Positions 23,601 through 31,337 of a stretch of 64,000 bases of DNA are shown here, one piece after another (the first letter of the stretch is position 1; the number at the start of each line of letters is the position of its first letter). The position numbers and the translations under genes were made by a program. The notes beneath the pieces were generated by a model. It was not told the origin of the DNA, searched no databases, and was given only the letters and a program-made list of their open reading frames with translations. The stretch is from Nectonema munidae. Its lineage: Eukaryota > Nematomorpha > Nectonematoida > Nectonematidae. The stretch covers positions 1,088,501 through 1,152,500 of the forward strand of contig JAUIRK010000014.1 in assembly GCA_030549495.1 (NCBI GenBank). The letters run 5' to 3'.

Positions 23601-24720
23601 TAAAATTTCTTAATCTATAGGGTTTTTTTTCTTTATAAAGTTCTTGAAAACAATTGCAAAGGTGCAGATTTGTGGGAATGTGTTCTTAAAATCAGTTAAA
23701 ATACAAATTATATTTAGAAAGTGTTCTGATGCACACAAAGTCCAAAAATATTTGCTGTTTTATGAAAAAATTTTTTGTATTTAAAAAATTGTCGTTTGCT
23801 GAGTTTTTTAGTTTACTTTAATTAAATTTTAAATGTTTTAGATGAAAAGTTAACTTTTTTTTTAGAAAAAACCTTTATTTCATACCTTTTAAAAAAAAAA
23901 TTTTTAATTTTAATTAATAATTTTTTGAATTTTTTTTGTGTTGGGGCATTTTTCCACAATTTTAAATTGGGGCATTTTTACTGGGGGCGTTTTTTCCTAC
24001 TTTTTAATTAGGGGGATTTTTTCTCCGCACGATATTCGATATGCAAATTTAATTAAAATATTTTCGCTGGAAGTATAGTATTTAAATTCACAAATTTTGT
24101 AAAAAAAATATAAAGTAGTCTTATAAATTTAGGACTTTAGGTATGCGCTGAATACACTCTATTTTAAAGGATTGCTTGAATATTTGGTCTCCCGTGGTAT
24201 TTCCAGACCACTAATTTTGAAAATTGCAACAAAAAAATTTCGCCCCCCAATAATTTTGAGGATGTGCGCCCCTGGGGGAGGGGTAGTGTCGGCTAACTTC
24301 CCCCCCCTCCCCCTCATTCATTTTTCAGAGCCTACACAACTTATATTTATAATAGTAGTATAAATAACTAATATTTTTAGTGATATCATTTTCAATATTA
24401 GATGCGGTATTTACCCATCTCTAAACTAACAAATGAAATATATCACATATGTTACTTTCTATAATCAAGAAATAAGTTACAAATATAAGTATAGTTATAA
24501 TTGACAAGCGTTCATAAGTTGTAATTTCATGTACTCCCTTAACTTTCTATCTCGCTTCTGTGAAAAATTGAATAAATAAATATGAAAAATTAAATTTGTG
24601 TACCGAGTTATTTCTTTTTATTTTTTCATTTTTAAGTTTTTCTAATTTGCTTTGTTTTTCCCTTAATTGAATCTTTAAAGTAAAAAGTCGTCTGGCTTTG
24701 ATAAATTCTTTTTTCTCCAT
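8450..24720 (-). CDS. Sfr1/Mei5-like DNA-repair protein (two exons, 16 kb intron)
   Basis: Sfr1 (Mei5) pairs with Swi5 and stimulates Rad51/Dmc1 filaments in homologous recombination in the nucleus. I assemble it from complement(24604..24720) joined to complement(8450..8644), giving 103 residues. The first exon is a charged coiled coil (KLEKLKNEKIKR) and ends TCG|GTACAC. The second begins after TTATAG in the same phase (0). Joined, the text runs LEKLKNEKIKRNNS then EDIESLEVLRNKWKQTC, NALLELKQL, NITLNEVMKNYNI and NELLGFDVNEED. This is the family's conserved C-terminal order: coiled coil, Leu-x3-Trp helix, then a hydrophobic block ending D-x-E/D-LL-x-F/Y-D. Animal Sfr1 proteins are longer, with a disordered N-terminus. 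So either ATG 24720-24718 starts a short form, or upstream exons are missed; an in-frame stop lies about 11 codons upstream of this ATG. The match is from memory of the family. The 15,959 base intron is filled with transposons. Confidence 0.65.
8820..9857 (+). pseudogene. LINE ORF1 fragment (Jockey/CR1-like, PRE_C2HC type)
   Basis: C-rich plus-strand text, unlike its surroundings, reads KEKAIHRQNVIKYLDTNN, TRSSHSGTIYFQF, RKFILRGIPTDIKLTQI and YSYTIILETNNPEIYKYL. The arrangement, especially F-I-L-R-G-I-P, is that of the RNA-binding PRE_C2HC region in ORF1 of Jockey-type LINEs. A possible start is ATG at 9073, but the frame has stops and shifts. It stops abruptly at 9855 and no reverse transcriptase follows directly. 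A relative lies at 25060-26716. Confidence 0.65.
9858..11384. other. No gene recognised; T/G-rich stretch with a short duplication
   Basis: From about 10740 the top strand is strongly T- and G-rich. The sequence starting CATTGAGTTTTATCAG at about 11177 is repeated almost exactly about 93 bases later, near 11270. No coding stretch was recognised. Confidence 0.5.
11385..12760 (+). pseudogene. Decayed ORF cluster of unknown family
   Basis: Four consecutive short open stretches (11396-11596, 11775-11957, 12040-12222 and 12350-12532) plus one near 12640-12755 have coding-like composition on the same strand, so this looks like one old gene or mobile-element protein. The most distinctive words are REKDYVCFKILIDRLKREF, CGAWSNNCSRKLYYSLF, and near the end VEYRGTFPGHCHH followed by YVRTC. 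I recall similar E-Y-R-G-x-F-P-G...YVRT words in unnamed, probably transposon-derived animal proteins, but cannot name a family. Its origin, cellular, transposon or viral, is open. Confidence 0.35.
13164..14435 (+). CDS. LINE reverse transcriptase, 5'-truncated (Jockey/CR1-like)
   Basis: This is the reverse transcriptase of a non-LTR retrotransposon. The frame is open from TTT at 13164 to the TAG at 14435, about 423 codons without a break, longer upstream than the first usable start. Motifs in order: QQFGFRTLHNS, CTLFLDLSKAFNTIPHSLL (palm A), GVPQGSILGPLLFLIYLNDI, LCFADDIT (catalytic FADD), LNYSKSK, FNLLGVTIDNKLKWHAHI, then the thumb/C-terminal PHLKYCLTIWG. The endonuclease and ORF1 are absent. 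Abrupt loss of the 5' end is the usual result of incomplete target-primed reverse transcription. The intact frame suggests a recent insertion. Being truncated, it cannot move on its own. Confidence 0.9.
   Translation, partial: FEKYDILNSQQFGFRTLHNSEYLLSTFVTDIISKLSQGRNVCTLFLDLSKAFNTIPHSLLIKKLRTYGFSNKSIFFLESYFEKRQQFVSIDDTLSDRRYIASGVPQGSILGPLLFLIYLNDIYLSNENVDFLCFADDITINIPFLPNDPNISKKISLDINKVEQWLENNGMKLNYSKSKIMLFKNQCSSNFLNDGFKFEIVDRFNLLGVTIDNKLKWHAHIQNINAKVSKVNGVLSRLKNTLPIHIKLLIYNSFFLPHLKYCLTIWGHSNLTTLAKTQKKCLRLVHGLSPYAHTSNLFYETQVLKLQDLYQFSLALMIYKLFNFMLPSIFSHILHFNSISIQYDLREKNTALVPHYRCLNFYQTLEYKLSSFWNSNLYLINYLDLSISLYKKKLKKMFTEGYMFSCFDANCFSCLQTTKEVKL
14436..14822 (+). mobile_element. 3' end of the LINE with a CTT-repeat tail
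   Basis: Untranslated sequence with a (TA)n run near 14460-14480 ends at AATAAACTTCTTCTT and about seven CTT/TTC units at 14798-14820. A simple-repeat tail is typical for CR1/Jockey-group LINEs. A similar tail, inverted, lies at 56497-56560. Confidence 0.6.
14823..15599. other. No gene recognised
   Basis: AT-rich sequence. I see no coding stretch, terminal repeats or tandem array. Confidence 0.5.
15600..15890 (+). pseudogene. Possible LINE ORF1 scrap
   Basis: Plus-strand text reads NREIKTIKQE, a stop, then LLRSELENNQQSPSPP, YSDVTKDSSN and INDLQNLKTKLKNV. A coiled-coil piece followed by a Y-S/A-D-V-x-K word is common in LINE ORF1 proteins. The open part is only 66 codons (15691-15891) and nothing recognisable follows. 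Confidence 0.3.
16137..17904 (-). pseudogene. hAT transposase, ZBED5/SCAND3-like, nearly whole
   Basis: A hAT (Buster/ZBED5 group) transposase read from ATG 17904 to a TGA-type end at 16137. In order: a BED finger (LPLCLICGKTF...HLEKIHPDK, C-x2-C...H-x4-H); a linker with KTGKPHNIGEHLILP; the catalytic core with KEFVLQVDDQQSVD, ACATDGAQSIVGRYKGF and IHCVIHRQHLV; EVRWLSKGNCLQRFFEL; and the C-terminal FWIERRFLYPNLWQEIKILY, TYLVKTGFSAAVYLKNKQRN and DLRLKLTNIQP. The frame is broken by a stop near 17680, a frameshift between 17326 and 17375 and an in-frame TAG at 16827-16829. No matching terminal repeats were found close by. It lies inside the Sfr1-like intron on the same strand. Confidence 0.88.
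18075..18557. mobile_element. hAT-type MITE, 483 bp
   Basis: The left end reads CAGTGGCGATTCT and the right end, reverse complemented, CAGTGCCGATTCT. The flanking bases CTTCCTGAG and CTCTTTGAG are similar but not identical, so the 8 bp target duplication is only suggestive. No coding sequence inside. An imperfect inverted copy of a 30-base interior segment (18397-18440, with GACTTATTGTATTT) lies outside the left end at 18022-18060. Confidence 0.6.
18827..18957. mobile_element. piggyBac-like MITE, 131 bp, TTAA-flanked
   Basis: The flanks are TTAA on both sides (18823-18826 and 18958-18961). The ends are CCCATTTACGACCAA and, inverted, CCCATTTAAGACCAA. A near-identical copy lies at 57645-57773. 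Target TTAA plus CCC...GGG ends are the piggyBac hallmark. It is too short to encode anything. Confidence 0.85.
19500..19621. mobile_element. Right end of a Charlie-type hAT element
   Basis: The sequence ends GGTTGGGAACCCCTG at 19621, i.e. an inverted CAGGGGTTCCCAACC terminus, preceded by CGCCCTCTTGACATT and GCCCCCCCAGAGGGCG. This is a classic hAT terminus. The partner end was not found. Confidence 0.6.
19622..20357 (+). mobile_element. Partial copy of the G-rich hAT family (empty site for a later insertion)
   Basis: It is colinear with 22927-24274 from ACGTCAAATTAGTTTTC to the terminus GGATGTACGCCCCTG (20343-20357). Around 20119-20132 it reads GTGTATATTCGATATGC without interruption, where the copy at 21318-24274 holds a 598-base insertion. 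It therefore preserves the empty site. A second worn terminus of the family (GAGGATGTCCGCCACTG) lies near 20500-20516. Confidence 0.8.
20520..21288. other. No gene recognised
   Basis: There is a local duplication of CTCATCAGTGAAACTCT near 20600-20670, and otherwise AT-rich sequence. An ORF at 20874-21089 is hydrophobic, low-complexity text without homology I recognise. At about 21289 a hAT-like end CAGGGGTGTAGCCAGTGG begins, into which the next element is inserted. Confidence 0.45.
21770..21959. mobile_element. Nested hAT MITE, 190 bp
   Basis: The ends are CAGTGACGTAGC and, inverted, CAGTGGTGTAGC. The flanks CTTCTCTC (21762-21769) and CTTCTGTC (21960-21967) differ by one base, as expected for an old 8 bp duplication. 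The same insertion is at the same site in the copy at 43582-43812, so it happened before the host element spread. Confidence 0.85.
22190..22385. repeat. Minisatellite inside the hAT element (worn copy)
   Basis: Three to four degenerate units contain GGACAATTCG, TTATTTTCATAAGACATTTT and a variable spacer. It is the inverted counterpart of the cleaner 42-base array at 42843-43070. Confidence 0.7.
22790..22925 (-). repeat. tRNA-like (SINE-type) module inside the hAT element
   Basis: It is the minus-strand counterpart of 42275-42410. The inverse of an A box (TCAACCTGCCA, about 22892-22902) and of a B box (GAATCGAATCC, about 22851-22861) lie about 45 bases apart. It is a worn module, not a functional tRNA. 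Confidence 0.45.
23434..24031. mobile_element. 598 bp insertion with 9 bp target duplication (Mutator-like MITE?)
   Basis: The 9-mer ATATTCGAT flanks it on both sides (23425-23433 and 24032-24040) and is present once in the empty copy at 20119-20132. The outer 100 bases on each side contain inverted copies of CTAATTAAAAAGTAGG and repeated AAAATGCCC/GGGCATTTT words, so the ends can fold back. A 9 bp duplication suits the Mutator superfamily; hAT elements make 8. No coding sequence inside. Confidence 0.75.
24275..24603. other. Right flank of the hAT insertion; no gene
   Basis: It begins with the remaining copy of the target duplication and a C-rich tract (24299-24315), then AT-rich sequence up to the donor of the Sfr1-like exon. 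Nothing else recognised. Confidence 0.45.
24604..24720 (-). CDS. First recognised exon of the Sfr1-like gene
   Basis: ATG at 24720-24718 starts MEKKEFIKARRLFTLKIQLR, then EKQSKLEKLKNEKIKRNNS, 39 codons ending TCG|GTACAC. The text is a highly charged heptad-like coiled coil, matching the segment that precedes the conserved C-terminal domain in Sfr1. Upstream is a strong pyrimidine tract with AG at the end of ATGGAG, so this could also be an internal exon with the true start further upstream. Confidence 0.55.
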
Positions 24721-25059
24721 TAAAAAAAGAGAACAAACATATTATAAATAATTTATACAAAATTTTTTTAATATGCAAAAATATTCAATCAAAATTGTCG
24801 GCAGATGACTTATTTTTTGGATCATAGGATATCGATTCATTTGGTCTGGGTTTGATTTAATCGTGACTATCCTTACCATCTGTAGAGCTATGGAATATTA
24901 TATTTTACTTCAACAGATACGAACAACGAAAAAAAATGTTAATTTATAATTTAGTACATTTAAAATACAAGATTTTTGATTAATCAACCATGATACTTTT
25001 CGGAGTTAAAATTTTCACTCTTATTTAACAATAAAAATATTTATAAAAGCCCTAACTTC

Positions 25060-26716
25060 TCACTCAACCTTTTTTGTTTACTGTTGTTCTATTACACATT
25101 TATTAATTTGAGTTAAAATTTTTACATTTATATCGCATCATTTTTCACACCTATTTCACATGTCTAATCCAAAACATGCACATCAGGATGATCCCCCAAA
25201 CTTTACCTCTCCCCAATTAATAGCGAACCTGAGTTCATAGCAAATTCCTCTCTAAATGCAAAAGACATTACCCTCCTTAATACCTAAAATATTAAGTAAC
25301 TATTGCATACTCTAACAAAATCGAACAATTCTCTCTTTCTCACCACCCTCATACTCAACAAGTCTCCTCCATAACCACACCTAGCTTATCAGATAACCTT
25401 CATGATAAATAAAAACCCTCTTTTCCTTAGCCCAAGTCATCCCTAAATAGCGAGCTTACTCTAAAAATAGTTCCAACTACTCCCTCTGTCTCTGAAGCCG
25501 AGAAAGCTGCCTTCTGACAAAAAATAGTCAAAAACCTAGAAACTAATAAGAATACACTTACCATCTCTAACACACGATCCTCAAATAGTGGCACTATTTA
25601 ATTTCAATTTTCAAAACAAGAAGAGAAGGCACTAGCACATCAAACACTTCATAATAACCAAATTAAATCCTAAGATTTACACATCATCAAACCCAATTTC
25701 CTACTCAGAAGAATATCCATAACCACACCACTTTCTTCTCTCTCTGCAACCATTGCTAAGGAAAACCTAACCCTGAAATATATTGGCAAACTGCCGCTTG
25801 GATAAACATATATAACATTCTAATTTCAAACTCCTTTAATGTTATATCGATTAAAAAACAACACACAAATCCCTCTTTTAATATGGCAAATTACTTACTA
25901 TATCACACTTCACCGTTATCCTTTTTTTCTTCATGCATCTTCATAAAATCAACCGTTCATCACACGCCATTACAACGATTCTTTTCCAACAATATTTACT
26001 TTGTTCTTGTACACACCAAACCTCACCCATTTTTTTCGTAAATATTTACTCTCTCCCTCACAGCCATTAGCCATTCCTTCTCATTTCTCCCAATCATTAA
26101 CTCTTGATATATTCACTCAACATATCATTGGATTACCTCTACCGATTGCAACGCTCGATCACACATCTGAGACCAGAAAGAAAATCCACGAGGACAAGTC
26201 ATCAATTTCTTATGCTCTAACAACCTATGTCTTGTTGATAACTCTAAAAACCCCATATACCAACATTCTTGTAACAACGAACAATACACATCTCATATTG
26301 ACCTCACAATAAAACTTCAAATACTCACAATATCAAATCTAATTAGTCGATCTCCGACATTCCATCAGTTTCAGATCACTCCTTCATAACTTTTTAGCTT
26401 CTCACAAACACTACAACTATCAAAAACGATAACATCTTAAAAAAGAACACCTATCTCTCTCTCATATCTCAACTTTCTTAACAACTCACTCTCAACATTA
26501 ACATCTCTCTCCTCTCCCACATCCATCGATAAAGCGGCACTATCCCTTAATGATCATGTTTCACATTCCATCTTATACTCGACTCCCATCAACCCATTTC
26601 CTAAAAGAAGTCTTGCCTATTTCTGGACAAAATACAAACAGGCAATACTTCAAGTTAAAAAAAAATCATGGGTAAAATTCTCCAGCCAGCACTCAAACAA
26701 TCCATGGAATATATCC
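25060..26716 (+). pseudogene. LINE fragment: ORF1 and endonuclease region, split by a hAT insertion
   Basis: C-rich, T-poor top strand unlike the surroundings. A likely ORF1 start at 25160 gives MSNPKHAHQDDPPNF. Later text reads KIVKNLETNKNTLTIS and NTRSSNSGTI, the counterpart of 9073-9857. From 26001 a different open stretch (103 codons) and then SLAYFWTKYKQAILQVKKK with SWVKF match the segment after the endonuclease domain in Jockey/R1-type LINEs, where K-x-SW is conserved. There are multiple stops and shifts. At 26717 the element is cut by the hAT insertion; sequence from 30096 is its likely continuation. Confidence 0.65.
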
Positions 26717-26829
26717 ACTACAACCAGTGGCGTAGCCAGAGCGAAGTACATGGTGGGGGAGGGGCACAAGAGGGGCACAAAAAATAGGCTTATATTGAAA
26801 AATCTGAATCACCCTGATTAAGTTTTTAA

Positions 26830-27640
26830 CCCTATCAGTGACGAAGGGGCTATTTTAGTCCCTCTCCCCCTCAACTTAAATTTCTCTTGTACCAAATTGA
26901 CTACATCTTTTGCTACCATACTTCGTAACATCAGCAAAATTCTGACAGTTTCTCTAGTTAAGCGTATAACCTTGGTTCTATATTATATACTCGTTTGAAA
27001 ATTTATAAATATATACAGTTTTGAAGACATAACACTTTATAGTTTAAATTTTTTTCAAAATCATGGTTACATTTTGAGAAATGTCAATCAAAATTTTGAT
27101 TGATGAGAAATATATCTAATAAAATATACCTTCAAATTTTACATGAAATATATTTTTTATATCAAATCGGGCATACTGATTTCATTTTTGGAATTTAGAA
27201 ATTGAAAATACATATAAATGTGTAACAAACCTGCGGTTTACTTCTAAAATCTGTCTCTGAAAACATTCATTACATAGAATATACACATTATTATAACAAA
27301 TCAACAATCGCAATTTCATTTATAAATTATTTTTGCATTTAGAATGTGAAAATGCTAAACAATGTAAAACAAATTTGCGGTTTATTTTTAAAATCTGTCT
27401 CCGAGAACATTAATTAAAATTTTACATGAAATATACACGCTTTTATAAAAAAATCAACAATTCCTATTTCATTTATGATTGTTTTTGCATTTAGAATTTG
27501 AAAATATTTATAAGTGTGAAACAAAGTTGCGGTTTATTTCTAAAATTTCTTCGAGAACATTCATTAAAATTTTACATGAAATATACACATTTTCATATCA
27601 AATCAACAATGCCAATTTCATTTATAGATTGAAAACAATT
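26830..27640 (-). repeat. Element carrying a ~150 bp tandem satellite, copy 2 (inverted)
   Basis: It opens TTAACCCTATCAGTGACG near 26829, the exact inverse of the end of copy 1 at about 4640. The unique arm follows (GTATAACCTTGGTTCTATATT), then about four satellite units marked by TTTTACATGAAATAT near 27139, 27271, 27421 and 27571. Period is 131-151 bases. Confidence 0.7.
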
Positions 27641-27790
27641 GAATTTTGCGAGAATTTTCAGCAACACCTTCATTAGGTCATCAAGATTAATGTTCCTTGT
27701 ATAATTTCTCAAATATGATAAAATTATAAGATTTCGCTTTCGTTCATGGTGCATTGATGATCTTTGTTCAGACAAAATGCGCTTCAAAAA
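27641..27790 (-). other. Candidate host exon, harmonin-N-like (uncertain)
   Basis: On the minus strand, after a strong pyrimidine tract ending TTTTTTGAAG, the text reads RILSEQRSSMHHERKRNLII then LSYLRNYTRNINLDDLMKVL and LKILAKF. The spacing of Leu/Tyr and the N-x-DDL-x2-L block recall harmonin-N-like domains (whirlin, USH1C), by weak resemblance only. The stretch ends exactly where the satellite element begins. It could be a captured or disrupted exon, or chance. Confidence 0.2.
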
Positions 27791-29031
27791 AGAAACAAAC
27801 AACTAAGATAAACTCACTAGCAGATCGTCTGTCTTAATTCTTCTGCAAACAAAAGGGAACAATGGTCTTAAATGGGTACCAAAATGAATCAAATTTAGGT
27901 CAAAGTATCCCAAATGAAGTATCAAACAATAGATTTTTAAATGATATATATGTATATATAAAATTTTTCGCATAAACTTCTTCAAACGTATTTTAATGAT
28001 TGCGATGAAGTGGCATTTTCATCTAGAGATGGTCTTTCGATTTGGTTATCGTTTTTTCTACTCACTAATTGTCTGACATTCATTTTTTGTGAACTTTAAT
28101 TTTGATTGACCTTTGGAAAATCCAGTCTTTTTAACTTTTGTTATAACTACGCATTTTTTCTTTATATAGGGTTGCGAACTCTATAAAATTTAAATAAAGG
28201 TCTATATGTATATATATATTTATTTATTTACTTATTAACAGTTTATTAATGCATAATTCAATTATCACAAAATCAAAAAAGCATATTTTATTTTTTGTCA
28301 AGGATAGCGCCCCTATCTTCGTCTACTCAAATATTATACTTTCCCAAAAAATTGCGTCAAAATTTGAAAATTTTGAATTTTCGATCAACCAAAAAACATA
28401 CAGAATAAAATATTTTCTGAGATTTTAGATACCAAATCGATAGTTTTTAATTCTCTTTTGAATGAGCAATCTCCTGTTTTCACACGATTTGTACTTCTTG
28501 AGATATTTTAGCTCAAAATTTCAACATAGGAATTTCCTATATACCCAAAATTTTGCCAGTACTGTATATTTGAAAAAAAAATTTTTGCGTATGCTAAATA
28601 TTATACATATCAGCTTAGTTTTTTGCGCTAATTCCAAAAATGTCTTTGTTTTAAGTACATAGCCACGTAAATATATAAATTTACATTCCTGAATCACAAT
28701 TTTTGACGATGCCATAACTCAAATATATATATTATATAACCCATAACTATTATATAAATACATTATTGAATTTCAAAATTTTAAAAACGTCTAAATTTCA
28801 AATTTAAAAATAATATTTGAATAATTTAAAATTTTAAAAACGTAAAAAAATGGAAAAATTCTAATTTAATTTAGAATTATATTATTTAGAAATTACTTGG
28901 GAAGTTGAGAAGGATTTAATATGCTGCTTCAAATATATTCAGATAAATTGTATATTTTCAAATATAGAACTTCATTCAAGATAAATTGGAAAATTATCTA
29001 CATATATTAAAAATTGTCCGAAAGAGATGTC

Positions 29032-29580
29032 TTACCTAATTGAAAATATAATAGTGATAAAAGAATGACTTCCAAAAACAACGTGTTGTTGTTGTTCGTT
29101 ACTCTTCAGATCTTTTGAAATACCTTTGATAAACCTAGGTTTTGATGTTTTCTTGGGAACAATATCAAAACTATTTTTAATAGCATTGATGATAGTATTT
29201 TGTTCCTTATTATTATCAACTTTAATGGAAGCTGTTCCATTATTCTTTACTTTTATATCTAATACTTGTAGATTGTTTTCTTTGGGATTAATCTTAGAAA
29301 CAATGTCTTTTTTCAACTCGATAATTTTTCCTTTGTTAGGCTTGACAATGTTAGTTTTGATATTAATAGAATTAACTATATGATCAACACTTTCAGCTCG
29401 TCCCTCTCTTTTACTAACTATATTGGAATAAGTTTTAACACATTTATCTCGTTTTTCGAGTGCTTTATAATTCGATAATAATAAAGACATTTTGTCCATG
29501 AAAACATCTTTTACATCTGATAAGATATCCTTAATAATACTCGCCATATCACTATTAACTTCCCCAATTTTATTTAAATA
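29032..29580 (-). CDS. 171-codon ORF, probably LINE ORF1-like; function unknown
   Basis: ATG at 29547 gives MASIIKDILSDVKDVFMDKM, then KTYSNIVSKREGR, IVKPNKGKIIELKKDIV, NSFDIVPKKTSKPRFIKGIS and an end at 29032. The frame is open some codons further upstream of this ATG. The lysine-rich, low-hydrophobicity text with Y-S-N-I-V-S-K and P-R-F-I-K-G-I words resembles LINE ORF1 proteins (compare FILRGIP at 9630). No nucleic-acid-binding zinc knuckle is visible. It lies inside the 26725-30087 element. Confidence 0.4.
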   Translation of the reverse strand, partial: YLNKIGEVNSDMASIIKDILSDVKDVFMDKMSLLLSNYKALEKRDKCVKTYSNIVSKREGRAESVDHIVNSINIKTNIVKPNKGKIIELKKDIVSKINPKENNLQVLDIKVKNNGTASIKVDNNKEQNTIINAIKNSFDIVPKKTSKPRFIKGISKDLKSNEQQQHVVFGSHSFITIIFSIR

Positions 29581-30095
29581 ATGACCCTCTATATTTTTAA
29601 GGCTGTAACCAAATCACTATTATAAATAGCATCATTCGGTTTTGCACGTTTAGCAGTTGGACAATCTACGATACAAATAAAATTAAAGCAAAGGTAGCTT
29701 ACTAACACAATGAAAGATAAAAATGAAATAAGTATGTAAAAAAATAAAATGAGTTAATAACTATTAAAAGGTTAATTAAAGGTCAGGAAGCGGAATTAAT
29801 TCAGCAATTTTTTTAAATCTTTTGTTGTATATAAGTGTTAAAAAAAATGAGGAAAATATATCGAAAAAATATAATGGAAAACATCTCATCGAAAATGTTT
29901 AGTTTAAAAAATCGAAAACATAATTGCCAAAGAAATTATAATGGTAAAATTATTACGCTAATTATAACCCTAACCATGAAATTCAAGTATAAAAAGTTAA
30001 ATTTTTATTTTCAAGGTACATGGGGGGGGCACACCATGGTACATGAGGGGGCACGGCCCCTCATGCCCCAGCTTAGCTACGCCTATGACTAGAAC

Positions 30096-30570
30096 CTATA
30101 ATTTCCCAGAAAAAGAATTGAACTTATGTGATAGCTCCATCTCGTAATAGGCAAGAAAAATGCTTTCCCATCCTTTTTATTTTGATTTTTTCTCTCTCTT
30201 TTTTTATGTAATAATATTTTTGTTTTAAAGTTTATGTTATTTAAAGTCTCAATGCTTTTCCTTCGGTCTATATTTTGTACTTCTACATGTTGTCTTTATA
30301 TATGTTATTTTCTCTCATGAATACGCTCCTGGCTTTTTTTATCATCCGCTTTTTACGGCCATTCACATAATATTTCAAGAACATCTGTCCATTATTTCTT
30401 CTACTCACAGTCCTGATAAAATAATTCGCAGATACTTACAGTCTCTTTCCCAGGCTCTCACTTTTCAGTCATATCCTAACAAGAACAACACAAGCCTCTT
30501 TATTTCTTTTATATTTTTTTATTTTTATAAATATGAGCACCAAGGTGCTTGATATATAAAATTAAGTTTT
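30096..30570 (+). mobile_element. Probable 3' remainder of the split LINE
   Basis: Pyrimidine-rich plus-strand text resumes immediately after the right copy of the target duplication, with C-rich blocks at 30340-30500 matching the composition of 25060-26716. No clear motif remains. It may end near the palindrome GAGCACCAAGGTGCT (30533-30548). Confidence 0.35.
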
Positions 30571-31333
30571 TGCAAAGCATTTTTCCTTCTGTATTTTTTT
30601 CTCTAATCACTATATATTACATAATCTAGAGAAAAAATAGTCTAAACAATAAGATATTGGGGTAGAGGTAAAGGGCACCGCATGATGTTTTTTTTGAAAT
30701 GGCACAATTACGCCGCTTGCATCGAACTACGAGGAAAGAAGGCTGATGCGGGATGGAAATCAGGACCTAGATTTATCGAAACCCACTATCTAACCAACCT
30801 TACTCACACCATCTTAGTATGGGAATTTAGGTGATTAAAGCGAAAAATTCAATATGAAGAATATAAAAAATTAGATGAATTTTTTTATTATTGATCTTTT
30901 GCTCTATTTTTAATATGGATATTTTTCTGACTACTATTGCTTTTTCTTTTATAATTGTTGGAGTTATTTTCTTTATCAGATCACATTTTTGTAATTATAC
31001 TTTTTATTTTTGGAAAATGGATAAGAATCTTGATTTTAATTTCAACCAACCAAGCATGTTGATATATCCTAGTTTCTATTAAATTGAAACTAAATTTTTG
31101 TATTATTTTATATTAAAAATATTTATATATTTACCACTTTATACAATTATGAAGTTTATTAATTTTAAACTGTCTTTGTTTATTCTCACACTATATAATT
31201 ATATTCATAATCTGATCCATTTATTCAATTTTTTTTCTAATCTTTTCAGTTCCGGTTGGATCCCGTGTTTTATAAAATTAAAACAAAAAATCGTCTACCT
31301 TAGGTTATATGAAAATTTATCCAATTTCTTGAT
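30571..31333. other. No gene recognised; one GC-richer block
   Basis: The block at 30660-30840 is less AT-rich than its surroundings and lacks open frames. It could be a SINE or element end, but I found no convincing A/B boxes. ORFs at 30891-31337 are hydrophobic AT-rich text without motifs. Confidence 0.4.
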
Positions 31334-31337
31334 TTAA

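Larger units (their letters stand above)
21318..24274 (+). mobile_element. Full-length non-autonomous hAT element of the G-rich family, 2957 bp
   Basis: The ends are perfect 15-base inverted repeats, CAGGGGCGCACATCC and GGATGTGCGCCCCTG. Both flanks are GGGGAGGG (21310-21317 and 24275-24282), a perfect 8 bp target duplication, which defines a hAT insertion. Next to the left end a G-run and a C-run form a hairpin around TGACCTTCG. There is no transposase. Inside are a nested 190 bp MITE (21770-21959), a minisatellite (22190-22385), a tRNA-like module (22790-22925, minus) and a 598 bp insertion (23434-24031). An inverted long copy lies at 41516-44056, with fragments at 4830-5509, 19622-20357 and 40766-40812. 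Confidence 0.9.
26725..30087. mobile_element. hAT-type element, 3363 bp, inserted in a LINE
   Basis: The left end is CAGTGGCGTAGCCAG and the right end, inverted, CATAGGCGTAGCTAAG. The flanks are ACTACAAC (26717-26724) and ACTAGAAC (30088-30095), 7 of 8 identical, a worn 8 bp duplication. The interior carries the inverted satellite element (26830-27640), a possible host-like exon (27641-27790) and a minus-strand ORF of 171 codons (29032-29547), but no transposase. It could be one composite element or two related MITE ends that bound unrelated DNA; the duplication favours a single insertion. Confidence 0.6.
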
